Shown piece after piece: positions 1 to 8,423 of a DNA stretch of 34,791 nucleotides (position 1 is the first letter of the stretch; each line of letters begins with the position of its first letter). The DNA is from Actinobacteria bacterium casp-actino2 (GTDB lineage Bacteria; Actinomycetota; Acidimicrobiia; Acidimicrobiales; Ilumatobacteraceae). Position numbers and translations under genes: made by a program. Below the pieces are notes generated by a model. The model was not told the DNA's origin, made no database searches, and was given only the letters and a program-made list of their open reading frames with translations. The stretch lies in assembly GCA_001510335.1 (NCBI GenBank), contig LFFB01000004.1, positions 1 to 34,791 of the forward strand, given 5' to 3'.

Positions 1-57
1 TTGATCGAAGTCAACGGTGACACCGGTGCAGTCACGATCTTGGAGGTTCCCGCATGA
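1..57 (+). CDS. 3' end of a probable PEP-utilising enzyme (partial)
   Basis: Frame 1 is open from the window edge to TGA at 55-57. The 18 residues end in VNGDTGAVTILEVPA. A short V/I-x-G-x-x-G-x-V-x-x-L strand pattern at the extreme C-terminus resembles the swivelling phosphohistidine domain of PEP synthase or pyruvate phosphate dikinase relatives. That assignment rests on only a few residues and is tentative. The stop overlaps the next ATG (ATGA at 54-57), so the two genes are probably translationally coupled. The start lies outside the window. Confidence 0.45.
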   Translation: MIEVNGDTGAVTILEVPA

Positions 58-1025
58 ATAAGCCATTTCGCTTCGGACTACAGGCGTACGCGCCGAACTC
101 AGGCAAAGAATGGCGTGAACTGGCCCGCAAGGCCGAGGCTTCGGGCTTTTCGTCATTCCACTTAGCCGACCACATCATCGGGCCCGGACCAGCGCTCACA
201 GCGACTGGTCACCCGATTCAAACCGTGGCCGCTATTCCGGCGATGGCCGTTGCTGCTGAAGCGACAAGCACCATCAAAGTTGGTTGCCGTGTGTTGTGCG
301 TTGATTATCGCAGCCCAGTGATGTTGGCTAAAGAAGTAGCAACTCTCGATTTCTTCTCTGAAGGTCGCCTCGAGTTGGGTCTTGGTGCCGGTTGGCTACA
401 GGGTGAATATGAAGCAATCGGAATTCCTTTTGATCGTGCCGGAGTTCGCATTGATCGTTTTGAAGAAGTCATCGCATTGTTGCGTGCATCTTTTGCCGAA
501 GGCGAATTGAACATTGATACACCTCATGTTCACGCGGTTGGTTTTGAAGCAGTTCCGAAACCGTTCACCAAGTCGGGTCCTCCGATCATGATTGGCGGCG
601 GTGCGAAGCGAATTCTCACTATCGCAGGACGTGAAGCCGACATTGTTTCGTTGAACTTCAACAACTCATCGGGAAAGTTGGGTGCCGACGGAATCGGTTC
701 GTCAACTGCGGAGCTGACGGATCAAAAGATTCAGTGGATCAAAGATGGTGCAGGCGCCCGATTTGATCAGATTGAAATCGAAATTGCTGCCTACTTCACA
801 ATCGTGACACCTGATGGTGCGGGCACCCGCGCCAAGATGGCTCCGATGTTTGGTATGACTCCAGAAGTTTTCGCCGAACATCCCAATGCATTGATTGGTT
901 CAGTCGATGAGATTTGTGATCGCATCGTTGAACGCCGCGAACGATTTGGGATTAGTTATGTCAGTTTTGGCGCCTCCGTCATTGATGCAGTCATTCCAGT
1001 TATTGAACGCCTCGCTGGCAAATAA
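54..1025 (+). CDS. LLM-class F420-dependent oxidoreductase
   Basis: This is a 323-residue luciferase-like monooxygenase-fold protein. Members are TIM-barrel enzymes that use coenzyme F420 (or FMN) for hydride transfer in the cytoplasm. Family signs are the N-terminal FGLQAYAPNSGKEW strand, the HLADHI segment, the LGLGAGWLQGEYEAIG motif and PPIMIGGGAKRIL. The pattern fits the actinobacterial F420-binding subgroup (TIGR03621-like). The substrate is unknown. A GGAGG sequence at 42-46 sits 7 nt before the ATG. The start overlaps the upstream stop. A P450 and an SDR follow on the same strand, which suggests a shared oxidative pathway (inference). Confidence 0.88.
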   Translation: MNKPFRFGLQAYAPNSGKEWRELARKAEASGFSSFHLADHIIGPGPALTATGHPIQTVAAIPAMAVAAEATSTIKVGCRVLCVDYRSPVMLAKEVATLDFFSEGRLELGLGAGWLQGEYEAIGIPFDRAGVRIDRFEEVIALLRASFAEGELNIDTPHVHAVGFEAVPKPFTKSGPPIMIGGGAKRILTIAGREADIVSLNFNNSSGKLGADGIGSSTAELTDQKIQWIKDGAGARFDQIEIEIAAYFTIVTPDGAGTRAKMAPMFGMTPEVFAEHPNALIGSVDEICDRIVERRERFGISYVSFGASVIDAVIPVIERLAGK

Positions 1026-1083
1026 GCGATTCGTTTTTATTCATTAATTCAATCATTCATTCGTTCCTTAGAGAGAGCACATC

Positions 1084-2358
1084 ATGGCCGTCGACATCAG
1101 CACCTTTAATCCATTCGATCCTTCAACGCAACAGTGCCCATTTCCGCACTATGCACAAATGCGGGAAGAAGCACCGGTGCACCCAGTGGCAGGTCTTGGC
1201 GTCCATTTGGTGACGAAGCACGACCTCGTGATGCAGGTGTTGCGAGACCCGCAGACCTATTCATCGCTGTTCGGTGGTGCAGGTATGCCATTGAGTTCTG
1301 CAGATCGTGAGAAGTTTGCTGAAGTAATGGCTGCGGGTTACCCGCGCGTTCCGACGATGTTGACTGCTGACCAGCCAGATCACACTCGTTACCGCCGTTT
1401 GGTTGCTCGCGCCTTCCACCCGAAGGTCATTGCCGAAATGGAACCCGTTGTTCGTCAGATCACTGTCGAATTGATCGAATCATGGATTGGTAAGGGTCGC
1501 ATTGAATTCGTCAAGGAATTTGGAGTGCCGTTACCTGTGCGAGTGATTGCCAAGGCCCTGAATGTTCCTGACGATCGTTTGGCTGATTTCAAGCGCTGGT
1601 CCGATGACTCCATCGCCGGAATTGGTACCAACATCACCCTTGAACAGCGCTTGCAAGCCGAGTACGGAGTTAACGAGTTTCAGCATTACTTTGCCGAGCA
1701 GATTGATCTTCGTCGTACCAATCCACAAGACGACATTTTGACGAACTTGCTCAATGCATCAATTGATGATGACGATCCCGAAGTAACCGACAAGCGTCAA
1801 CTTGATATGCCCGAAATGTTGAGCATCATTCAGCAGTTGTTAGTTGCCGGAAACGAAACAACCACCAAGTCTTTGACCGAGATGGTTCGTTTGCTCGCAG
1901 AAAACCCCGAAGAGTGGGCAGCCTTGAAGGCCGATCCGTCGCGAGCAGAAAAAGTGTTTGAAGAAACACTTCGTTTGTCGACGCCAACCCAAGGGATGTG
2001 GAGAATCCTCACCAAGGATGCCGAACTCGGGGGTGTACAACTCACCAAGGGTCAGCGCATCATCATTGTGTTCGCTTCAGCGAACCGCGATGAGGCCCTG
2101 TACGACAATCCTGATGAGTTCCACCCGATGCGTGATCACCTCCGCGAGAACCTTGCTTTCGGTAAAGGAATTCACTTCTGCCTGGGTGCCAACTTGTCTC
2201 GCCTTGAAGGCAAGGTTGCCGCTGAAGAATTGTCGAAGCGCATTGACACCATCACGTTGTCAGAGTCAAACAAGTACCAGTACTTCCCAAGCTTCATGCT
2301 GCGTGGTTTGACCGATCTTGACATTGAGTTCACCGCTGCTAAGGGTGTGAACGCATGA
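1084..2358 (+). CDS. cytochrome P450
   Basis: This 424-residue soluble bacterial-type P450 has no membrane anchor. The I-helix oxygen-binding motif AGNETT is near residue 255, the ExxR motif (ETLR) near 294-297, and the haem loop FGKGIHFCLG has its cysteine ligand near residue 366. It would hydroxylate a hydrophobic substrate using ferredoxin electrons. No ferredoxin or reductase gene is in the window. It sits 58 nt after the LLM gene and overlaps the following SDR by 4 nt (ATGA), so all three are probably cotranscribed. The N-terminus and the NPQDD region resemble actinobacterial sterol- or terpene-type P450s, but the CYP family cannot be fixed by eye. Confidence 0.95.
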   Translation: MAVDISTFNPFDPSTQQCPFPHYAQMREEAPVHPVAGLGVHLVTKHDLVMQVLRDPQTYSSLFGGAGMPLSSADREKFAEVMAAGYPRVPTMLTADQPDHTRYRRLVARAFHPKVIAEMEPVVRQITVELIESWIGKGRIEFVKEFGVPLPVRVIAKALNVPDDRLADFKRWSDDSIAGIGTNITLEQRLQAEYGVNEFQHYFAEQIDLRRTNPQDDILTNLLNASIDDDDPEVTDKRQLDMPEMLSIIQQLLVAGNETTTKSLTEMVRLLAENPEEWAALKADPSRAEKVFEETLRLSTPTQGMWRILTKDAELGGVQLTKGQRIIIVFASANRDEALYDNPDEFHPMRDHLRENLAFGKGIHFCLGANLSRLEGKVAAEELSKRIDTITLSESNKYQYFPSFMLRGLTDLDIEFTAAKGVNA

Positions 2359-3167
2359 GTCGCGAACTTGAAGGCAAGATTGCGGTTGTTACTGGTTCAA
2401 GTCGAGGTATCGGACGCGGTACCGCGATTGCTCTCGCTGAAAAAGGCGCGACGGTGTATATCACCGGTCGTTCGGCCGGCGACGGGCCGCTCACTATTGA
2501 CACGACAGTCAAGATGGTTAATGAAGCCGGCGGCAAAGGTATCGCCGTTCAAGTTGATCATGGGGATGACGTTCAGATCGCAGCGTTGTTCGCACGGGTT
2601 AAGGCCGAAGTCGGCAAGATTGACATCTTGGTGAACAACGTCTACAAGATTCCCGATCCGCCGGCCTGGGGCGGTGGCTTTTGGGATCACCCCGTCAGTA
2701 TTTGGGACGATCAAGTAGGTATTGGACTACGCGCGCACTACATCGCTTCATGGCACGCAGCGCCATTGTTGTTTGCTGCTGGCGCTGGTGGATCAATTAT
2801 CAACGTGTCGTCGCCAGGTGGAAGTTCGTATCACTTCAGCTCTTCCTATGGTGCAGGTAAAGCGGGCCTAGATCGACTCAGCGCCGACATGGCTCTTGAA
2901 CTGAAGCCGAAGGGAATTGCCTGCTGTTCGGTGTATCCAGGTTCTGTTGCGACTGAATTCATTCAGGCAGTTTCGAGTGAACGCGGAACTGATCTCACTG
3001 CAGCCCAGACGACACTCGGTGTTGGTCGCGCCATTGCTGCACTTGTACTTGCTCCCGACCTCATGGAACGCTCAGGAACGATTCAGTGGATTGAAGATAT
3101 CTCTGAGCAGTTTGACACGCGTGATGAGAACGGCAATCGTGCCGTGAAGTACAAGACTCGCAAATAA
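2355..3167 (+). CDS. short-chain dehydrogenase/reductase (DHRS1-like)
   Basis: This 270-residue classical-type SDR has the NAD(P)-binding motif TGSSRGIG at residues 13-20, NN at 94-95, serine in VSSPGG near 152-153, and the catalytic YGAGK with Tyr165 and Lys169. The FW-x-H-P-x-x-x-WD and GLRAHY segments resemble the DHRS1 subgroup of SDRs. The likely reaction is NAD(P)-linked oxidation of an alcohol or reduction of a ketone. The start codon overlaps the stop of the preceding P450, so the dehydrogenase may act on the P450 product (inference). Confidence 0.93.
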   Translation: MSRELEGKIAVVTGSSRGIGRGTAIALAEKGATVYITGRSAGDGPLTIDTTVKMVNEAGGKGIAVQVDHGDDVQIAALFARVKAEVGKIDILVNNVYKIPDPPAWGGGFWDHPVSIWDDQVGIGLRAHYIASWHAAPLLFAAGAGGSIINVSSPGGSSYHFSSSYGAGKAGLDRLSADMALELKPKGIACCSVYPGSVATEFIQAVSSERGTDLTAAQTTLGVGRAIAALVLAPDLMERSGTIQWIEDISEQFDTRDENGNRAVKYKTRK

Positions 3168-3170
3168 GTT

Positions 3171-4388
3171 TTAGAACTCGAGTTGCAAGTGATCGACGCC
3201 ACGGATGGTGAGACGATCGCGCCACGTGATGTCACCGACGGCTTTCATGTTGGGGAATCGAGTCACGATTGAGCCGACGGCAATCTCGGCTTCAAGTTTC
3301 GCGAGGCTGGCCCCGAGGCAATAGTGAATGCCACCAGCGAACGCTAGATGGCGATTGGAATTCGCTCGGTCGAGTCGCAGTGTGTTGGGATCATCAAACA
3401 TTGCAGGGTCATGATTACCGGCGCCAAGCAGGGTGGTGACGATTGTTCCAGGTTCCACCACAAGTGGGCCATTCAACGTTTGGTAGGTCACGGGCACGAT
3501 AGGTATACGGACAGTCTGTTGGACTGGTCCGTCAAAGCGCAAAAGTTCATCAACGGCACGGTTCGCAATACTCGGATTGTTGTGCCAGAGAGACAACTGG
3601 TCGGGGAAACGCAGCAAAGCGTTGATGGAATTGCCAATCAGATTGACTGTCGTCTCGTGACCAGCGATGTACAGCAAAACGACGAAAGAGATCAGTTCAT
3701 CAAGGCCCAAATTGTCTCCTTCGTCTTCAACGGCGATCAAAGCGGACAGTAGGTCATCGCCAGGATGAGAGCGTCGATCTTCAATGATCGTGAACAAATA
3801 GGGGATCATTTCGTTTAAAGCCCCATCAGTGCGATCGAGGTCTTCAAGAGTTGAAGTTGGTTCCAAAGAGAGCGTGATCAGTTGACCCCATTCGCGCAAT
3901 TCATCGGAACGATCTGTGGGCATAGCCAATAGATCTGATATCACCTGGAAAGGAATCGGGAAGGCCATCTTGTCCACGAGTTCCATGCCGCCATTTTTTG
4001 CGGCCTGATCCAAGACATCATCCACCAACTGTTGAATGCGCGGGCGCAATCGGTCAATCGAAGTTGGAGTAAAGGCTTTACTCACCAGTCGACGTAAGCG
4101 CGTGTGATCTGGGGGATCAAGGTTGAGAATTGTTTTCGCCCCCTCACGACCTTTTCGGCGTTCGCGTTTTGCAATCCATAGTGGGTCCGTCGGCTCATTA
4201 GCCGTGGCTTCAATATCACGGCTGAAATCATTACTTCGAAGTGTCGAGGAGACATCTTCGTAGCGCGTCAGGACAATGCCGCCCAAGTCAGTGGTGTGCA
4301 CCGGATCTTGTTCGCGTAAGGCCTCATAAAAGGGATATGGGTTAGCGCGAAAGACTGGATTGAAAGGATTAAAGACTGGTTTGTTCAT
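3171..4388 (-). CDS. cytochrome P450
   Basis: This 405-residue soluble P450 has AGHETT at 242-247 (I-helix), ELLR at 281-284 (ExxR) and the haem loop FAGGIHYCLG with Cys357. The substrate is unknown. It lies 8 nt downstream of the class III aminotransferase on the same strand, which implies cotranscription. Its stop lies only 3 nt from the stop of the convergent SDR gene, leaving no room for a separate terminator. It differs clearly in sequence from the P450 at 1084-2358, so the two are not recent duplicates. Confidence 0.95.
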   Translation of the reverse strand: MNKPVFNPFNPVFRANPYPFYEALREQDPVHTTDLGGIVLTRYEDVSSTLRSNDFSRDIEATANEPTDPLWIAKRERRKGREGAKTILNLDPPDHTRLRRLVSKAFTPTSIDRLRPRIQQLVDDVLDQAAKNGGMELVDKMAFPIPFQVISDLLAMPTDRSDELREWGQLITLSLEPTSTLEDLDRTDGALNEMIPYLFTIIEDRRSHPGDDLLSALIAVEDEGDNLGLDELISFVVLLYIAGHETTVNLIGNSINALLRFPDQLSLWHNNPSIANRAVDELLRFDGPVQQTVRIPIVPVTYQTLNGPLVVEPGTIVTTLLGAGNHDPAMFDDPNTLRLDRANSNRHLAFAGGIHYCLGASLAKLEAEIAVGSIVTRFPNMKAVGDITWRDRLTIRGVDHLQLEF

Positions 4389-4396
4389 GTGCCTGC

Positions 4397-5614
4397 TCAG
4401 TTTGCTTTCAGTGCTGTGGCTAGTACGTCGATGATTTGATCAATCTGTGCGTCGCTGATAACGAATGATGGGCAGAAGGTATTGGCATCAGCACCAATAG
4501 CGCGCGTGATCACTCCAAGATCCATCATGCGATCACGAATGACAACAGGGTCGTTGTGGGGATGATGAGAAACCGCCCAGACCGAACCATCGCCACGAAT
4601 CGCCGCAACCATCCCGTCGTCGGCAAGGGCTTGTAATCCAGTTGAAAGTCGCTTGCCAATATGAAGTGAGCGATTGAGCATGTCTTCACGTTCGAGGATG
4701 TCAATATTTGTTAACGCCGCGGCGCAAGCCGTTGGGTGACCAGAGTAAGTGAAGCCAGTTCGCAAGAAGAAGGCAGGATCGGCTTCGAGAGGTTGACGAA
4801 CTGCTGGTCCAACAAAGACGCCACCTAAAGGTTGGTAACCAGAGGTGACGGCTTTGGCGAAGGTGACCATGTCGGGACGAACGTCGTATTTGTGGGCGGC
4901 GAACCAAGTCCCCAATCTTCCAAAGCCACTGATGACTTCGTCATAGATGAGAAACGCTCCATGCTGATCGCATAGACGTCGAACACTTTCGAGGTAACCC
5001 TCAGTTGGTGGGAACACTCCACCAGCGCCTTGCAATGGTTCGACAAGAACTGAAGCAATTGTGTTGCCACATTGCGACATGAGAGTGGCGAGGGCCTCAA
5101 CATCATCGGCCGGTACTTGCACGACATCGCCAACAAGTGGGCCGTAGCCTTCACGGTTCGGGGGGATTCCCTGAGCACTCGTGCCGCCGTACGCAGTGCC
5201 GTGATAGCCGCGCTGGCGCGAGATGATCAAAGTTCGTTCGGGTTGACCAGCTTGGACATGGGCCAGTCGAGCCAACTTCATTGCCGTATCAACGGCTTCG
5301 GACCCAGAAGACGTGAAGAACACGCGTGCATCGGGCATCGGACCGATCGAAACGAGTTTCTCGGCAAGCTGCTCGGCCGGTTCATTGGTGAACGGATCGA
5401 AAGTTGAATAGGCGGCCAGCGTTCCGGCCTGTCGAGCAATTGATTCGGCCATATCGCTCCGACCGTGGCCTACTGCGCAATACCAGAGACTCGCCATGCC
5501 ATCGATGTACTGATTGCCCTGATTGTCGTAGACCATGGCACCCTGACCGCGTACGAGGGTGCGGAAATCAGTTCTGGTGGGTTTGGCAAACGGGTGCAGA
5601 AACGCTGAAACCAT
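4397..5614 (-). CDS. class III (omega-type) PLP-dependent aminotransferase
   Basis: This 405-residue fold-type I aminotransferase matches the usual family length. Visible motifs are GMASLWYCAVGHGR near the N-terminus, FTSSGSEAVDTAMKLAR for phosphate binding, LIYDEVISGFGRLG with the PLP-pyridine Asp, and TFAKAVTSGYQPLGG containing the Schiff-base lysine. Relatives transfer amino groups from omega-amino acids, diamines or beta-alanine to an alpha-keto acid. The donor here cannot be named. It is the first gene of a two-gene unit with the P450 downstream. It diverges from the zinc operon across about 100 nt containing a Zur-like site. Confidence 0.9.
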   Translation of the reverse strand: MVSAFLHPFAKPTRTDFRTLVRGQGAMVYDNQGNQYIDGMASLWYCAVGHGRSDMAESIARQAGTLAAYSTFDPFTNEPAEQLAEKLVSIGPMPDARVFFTSSGSEAVDTAMKLARLAHVQAGQPERTLIISRQRGYHGTAYGGTSAQGIPPNREGYGPLVGDVVQVPADDVEALATLMSQCGNTIASVLVEPLQGAGGVFPPTEGYLESVRRLCDQHGAFLIYDEVISGFGRLGTWFAAHKYDVRPDMVTFAKAVTSGYQPLGGVFVGPAVRQPLEADPAFFLRTGFTYSGHPTACAAALTNIDILEREDMLNRSLHIGKRLSTGLQALADDGMVAAIRGDGSVWAVSHHPHNDPVVIRDRMMDLGVITRAIGADANTFCPSFVISDAQIDQIIDVLATALKAN

Positions 5615-5682
5615 GAACAGACCGTAGTTCGTGCGAGTCGTTGGCGCTCAAGAGTGGGCCAAGAGTTGTTTCATGTCAGGTG

Positions 5683-5711
5683 TTGCTTTCGTTAATGAGA
5701 ACCATTATCAT
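5683..5711 (+). promoter_or_regulatory. predicted promoter of the zinc ABC operon
   Basis: TTGCTT at 5683-5688 and TATCAT at 5706-5711 are separated by exactly 17 nt, a good sigma70/HrdB-type arrangement. Transcription would begin near 5718-5719, where the ATG of the lipoprotein gene lies, so the mRNA is predicted to be leaderless. No ribosome binding site precedes 5719 or 5722, consistent with this. Confidence 0.6.
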
Positions 5712-5712
5712 T
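5694..5712 (+). promoter_or_regulatory. candidate Zur operator
   Basis: AATGAGAACCATTATCATT is a 19-bp imperfect palindrome; 14 of 19 positions match its own reverse complement. The AATGA...TCATT arms and length resemble actinobacterial Zur (Fur-family) zinc-repressor boxes. It lies between and over the -35/-10 elements of the zinc transporter operon. A bound repressor would block RNA polymerase when zinc is plentiful. No zur gene is in the window. Confidence 0.75.
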
Positions 5713-5718
5713 GCGAAC

Positions 5719-6741
5719 ATGATGAACCTCAACAAACTTCATAACCTCGCCATTCGGCCCATTGTCGGTGCCCTCGCCTCGGTAGCCGTGGTTGCTTGTG
5801 GCGGTGGAGAACCATCAACGTCGCCAGATCGTCCGAGTGTGGTCGTGACGTACTCGATTTTGGGAGCCGTCGTGAGTGACGTTGTTGGCGACGCCGCTGA
5901 CGTCGTTGTCTTGATGCCGAACGGAATCGACCCGCATGAATGGGAACCGTCGGCGAAAGATATTGAGTTACTGAATAACGCTGACCTGATTGTGAGCAAT
6001 GGGCTTGATCTTGAGGGCAATGTGATGGAGGCGATTGAAGCTGCAGAGAAAGACGGGGTCGCTGTCTTTCACGCCACCGATCACATTGAGGTCATTGAAT
6101 TCGGCGCCGGTGGAGATGTTCACGGGGATGAGGAACCCCATGCCGAAGACGAGGTAGTGACGGCTGATTCAGTTGTCACTACCGAAGCAAAAGCCGAAGA
6201 TGAGCACGGTGATGAGCACGGTGATGAGCACGCTGACGGAGACCCACATTTCTGGACGAGTCCAGTCGAAATGGCCGCTGTCGTTGAAGCGTTGGGTGTG
6301 GCGTTGGCTGATATTGGTATTGATACAGGTGATCGTGCTGCAATGACCAAAGAATCATTGTTGAATACTGATCAAGAAGTTCGAGATCTCATCGCAGATA
6401 TTCCTGCAGAGTCGCGAATTTTGGTCACTGGTCACGAATCACTTGGATACTTCGCTCACGAATATGAATTTGAAGTCGTTGGAGCTGTCATTCCCTCATT
6501 TTCGAGCGAGGCCGAAGCTTCGGCCGGAGATCTTGCCACACTCAAGGAGACCATCGCAGATGAAGGCGTCAGCGTCATCTTCACCGAGATGGGGACATCC
6601 CCTGATGTTGTTGAGGCTTTGGCTGCCGAAGCCAAAGTGTCGGTGGTTGAGTTGTCCACGCACTTTTTGCCTGAAGACGGCACCTATAAAACGTTCATCT
6701 TGCAGTTGGCGTCCATGATTTCAGTAGCTCTACAAACCTAA
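5719..6741 (+). CDS. znuA: zinc ABC transporter substrate-binding lipoprotein (ZnuA-like)
   Basis: A high-affinity metal-binding protein of the cluster 9 (ZnuA/TroA) family, lipid-anchored outside the membrane. The start at 5719 gives 340 residues, a hydrophobic signal peptide and a lipobox ending VVAC with Cys27. An upstream extension to 5641 would read through the operator and is unlikely. Mature landmarks are DPHEWEPSAKDIELLNNAD with the first ligand His, an Asp/Glu/His-rich loop typical of zinc rather than manganese carriers, DPHFW, TGHESLGYFA and IFTEMGTSPD. The loop is partly coded by three 12-bp tandem units at 6199-6234. Permease and ATPase genes follow directly. Confidence 0.93.
   Translation: MMNLNKLHNLAIRPIVGALASVAVVACGGGEPSTSPDRPSVVVTYSILGAVVSDVVGDAADVVVLMPNGIDPHEWEPSAKDIELLNNADLIVSNGLDLEGNVMEAIEAAEKDGVAVFHATDHIEVIEFGAGGDVHGDEEPHAEDEVVTADSVVTTEAKAEDEHGDEHGDEHADGDPHFWTSPVEMAAVVEALGVALADIGIDTGDRAAMTKESLLNTDQEVRDLIADIPAESRILVTGHESLGYFAHEYEFEVVGAVIPSFSSEAEASAGDLATLKETIADEGVSVIFTEMGTSPDVVEALAAEAKVSVVELSTHFLPEDGTYKTFILQLASMISVALQT
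6199..6234 (+). repeat. 12-bp tandem repeat inside the His-rich loop
   Basis: Three head-to-tail units of GATGAGCACGGT (6199-6210, 6211-6222, 6223-6234; the last has one change) encode Asp-Glu-His-Gly/Ala repeats in the zinc-binding protein. Such units can change copy number by slippage and so alter loop length and histidine count. Confidence 0.9.
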
Positions 6742-6750
6742 AGTGATCCT

Positions 6751-7587
6751 GTGGGGAACTTTGTTAGACCATTTCTGGACAATGAGTTCCTTCAAAGAGC
6801 ATTCCTAGCCGGAGTTCTTGTTTCTCTGACTTGTGCGGTTGTCGGTACCTATGTCGTACTTCGTGGCATGGCGTTCATTGGTGACGCCCTCGCTCACGGA
6901 GTTTTGCCCGGAGTTGCTGGGGCACTGATGATCGGAATGCCTGCGATGGCTGGTGCTGCGGTAGGTGCCGCAGTGATGATTGGTGGGGTAGGTCTTATTA
7001 CGTCGCGTTCAAAACTGTCAAACGACACGGCGATCGGCTTGCTCTTCATCGGTCTTTTGGCGCTTGGAGTCTTGATGGTCTCGAGTGCTGATTCTCTTAC
7101 CGGAGACCTCGAGGCAATCCTTTTTGGACAGTTTCTAGGCGTCAATAACAGCGATCTTGTTGCGCAGTCGATAGCGCTTTGCTTCGTCGTCATTGTCGCG
7201 GTAGTCGCATCACGACCATTTTTGTTGTTGTGTTTTGATGCAGATCTTGTGAGTGCTATGGGATATCGGGCGGCTTGGTATCACCGATTGATGTTGTTGT
7301 TAATCGCAGCCACTGTTGTCGTTTCGTTTCAGACTGTTGGTGCGTTGTTGGTTTTTGGCATGTTGTTGGCACCAGCGGGAGTCGGGGCGCTGATCTCGAA
7401 ACGTATCGGAACAATGATGTTATGGGCGGCAGTTGTTGGTGTCGTGTCAACTTATGTTGGTCTAATGGCTTCGTATCATTTTTCTTGGGCGGCTGGTGCC
7501 TCAGTGGTTCTGACCGCAGTGACAATTTTCTTTGTTGTTTTTACGGCGGTATCAATTAGGCGTTCAGTTGTTGGTGATCGCTCATGA
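6751..7587 (+). CDS. znuB: zinc ABC transporter permease (ZnuB-like)
   Basis: A 278-residue integral membrane protein with about eight hydrophobic helices, of the ABC-3 permease family that pairs with cluster 9 metal-binding proteins. Family signs are the N-terminal FLQRAFLAG and the GDALAHGVLPG segment that contacts the ATPase, and a C-terminal QTVGALLVFGMLLAPAG segment. It starts with GTG 9 nt after the lipoprotein stop. Its 3' end overlaps the ATPase start (ATGA at 7584-7587), confirming an operon. The protein forms the channel through which the bound metal, probably zinc, enters the cytoplasm. Confidence 0.92.
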   Translation: MGNFVRPFLDNEFLQRAFLAGVLVSLTCAVVGTYVVLRGMAFIGDALAHGVLPGVAGALMIGMPAMAGAAVGAAVMIGGVGLITSRSKLSNDTAIGLLFIGLLALGVLMVSSADSLTGDLEAILFGQFLGVNNSDLVAQSIALCFVVIVAVVASRPFLLLCFDADLVSAMGYRAAWYHRLMLLLIAATVVVSFQTVGALLVFGMLLAPAGVGALISKRIGTMMLWAAVVGVVSTYVGLMASYHFSWAAGASVVLTAVTIFFVVFTAVSIRRSVVGDRS

Positions 7588-8351
7588 CAGAAACTGCGGT
7601 AGTGGCCCGACGACTGAGTGTTGGTTATGGGGCGAAAGTGATTTTGTCGGGGGTTGATGCATTTTTGAAGCCAGGTGGGTCGACGGCACTTGTTGGCTCG
7701 AATGGTTCAGGTAAATCAACGTTGTTGAAAACGCTGGCTGGTTTGCTGCCGGTCATTGATGGCGGTTTAGAAGTTTTGGGACGTCCCGTTGGTGAACTGA
7801 CTGGGCGGGTTGCCTACCTCAGTCAGTTCCATCAAAGCGGCTTTGTGTTACCGCTTCGAGCAATCGATGTTGTGCGCATGGCTCGTTACGATCAACGTGC
7901 TCGCTGGCAACGTCAAACAAAGATTGACGACGAGATTGTCAAGGAATCCATGATGTTGATGAGCGTTGATGATCTTGCGATGAAGCCATTGCGTGACCTA
8001 TCGGGTGGGCAACAGCAAAGGATTTATTTGGCGCAAGTGTTGGCACGCCGGGCCGATTTGCTACTCCTGGATGAACCGACTGCAGGTCTCGATGCTCCGG
8101 GTCGCGCTGCCTATATTGATGCCCTGAGTTTTGAAAAGAATCGCGGAGCGGCTGTGGTGACGGCGACTCATGATGTGGGAGAAGCCTCAACGTGCGACCG
8201 CGTGTTACTGCTCGCTGGTCGCGTGATTGCTGATGGCCCGCCCAATGTCGTGATGACACCCGAGAACTTATTGGAAACCTTTGGTATCGGACTGACCAAA
8301 GTGGGCGATCAACTTGTAGTGACCGAACATCACCACGACCACGATCACTAA
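7584..8351 (+). CDS. znuC: zinc ABC transporter ATP-binding protein (ZnuC-like)
   Basis: This 255-residue ABC ATPase has Walker A GSNGSGKST at 38-46, signature LSGGQQQR, Walker B LLLLDEPTAGLD and the switch histidine in TATHD. It powers import through the permease encoded just upstream. The extreme C-terminus is a short metal-binding-like tail, HHHDHDH. This fits a zinc transporter and could sense or buffer cytoplasmic metal (inference). The gene ends 20 nt before the palindromic element at 8371-8413, which probably ends the operon transcript. Confidence 0.94.
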   Translation: MTETAVVARRLSVGYGAKVILSGVDAFLKPGGSTALVGSNGSGKSTLLKTLAGLLPVIDGGLEVLGRPVGELTGRVAYLSQFHQSGFVLPLRAIDVVRMARYDQRARWQRQTKIDDEIVKESMMLMSVDDLAMKPLRDLSGGQQQRIYLAQVLARRADLLLLDEPTAGLDAPGRAAYIDALSFEKNRGAAVVTATHDVGEASTCDRVLLLAGRVIADGPPNVVMTPENLLETFGIGLTKVGDQLVVTEHHHDHDH

Positions 8352-8370
8352 CTTAAAAACAGTTGTGATT

Positions 8371-8413
8371 CTGGTGTCATTTTTTTCGGTATAACCAACT
8401 AAAACGACATCAG
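8371..8413. terminator. palindromic bidirectional terminator-like repeat, copy 1
   Basis: This 43-nt imperfect inverted repeat has arms TCTGGTGTCATTTT and AAAACGACATCAGA, the mismatches being tolerable as G-U pairs. The loop region is GGTATAACC-like. It lies in the 72-nt gap between the convergent znuC and His-rich genes. It is the same length as the element at 29667-29709 and matches it at 34 of 43 positions. A bidirectional terminator role is inferred from stem strength, flanking T/A runs and the convergent setting. Confidence 0.7.
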
Positions 8414-8423
8414 ATGCACGGGG

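Noticed and set aside
5641-5718. Upstream extension of the zinc-binding lipoprotein
   Set aside because: It would cross the promoter and Zur-like palindrome and spoil the lipoprotein signal peptide.
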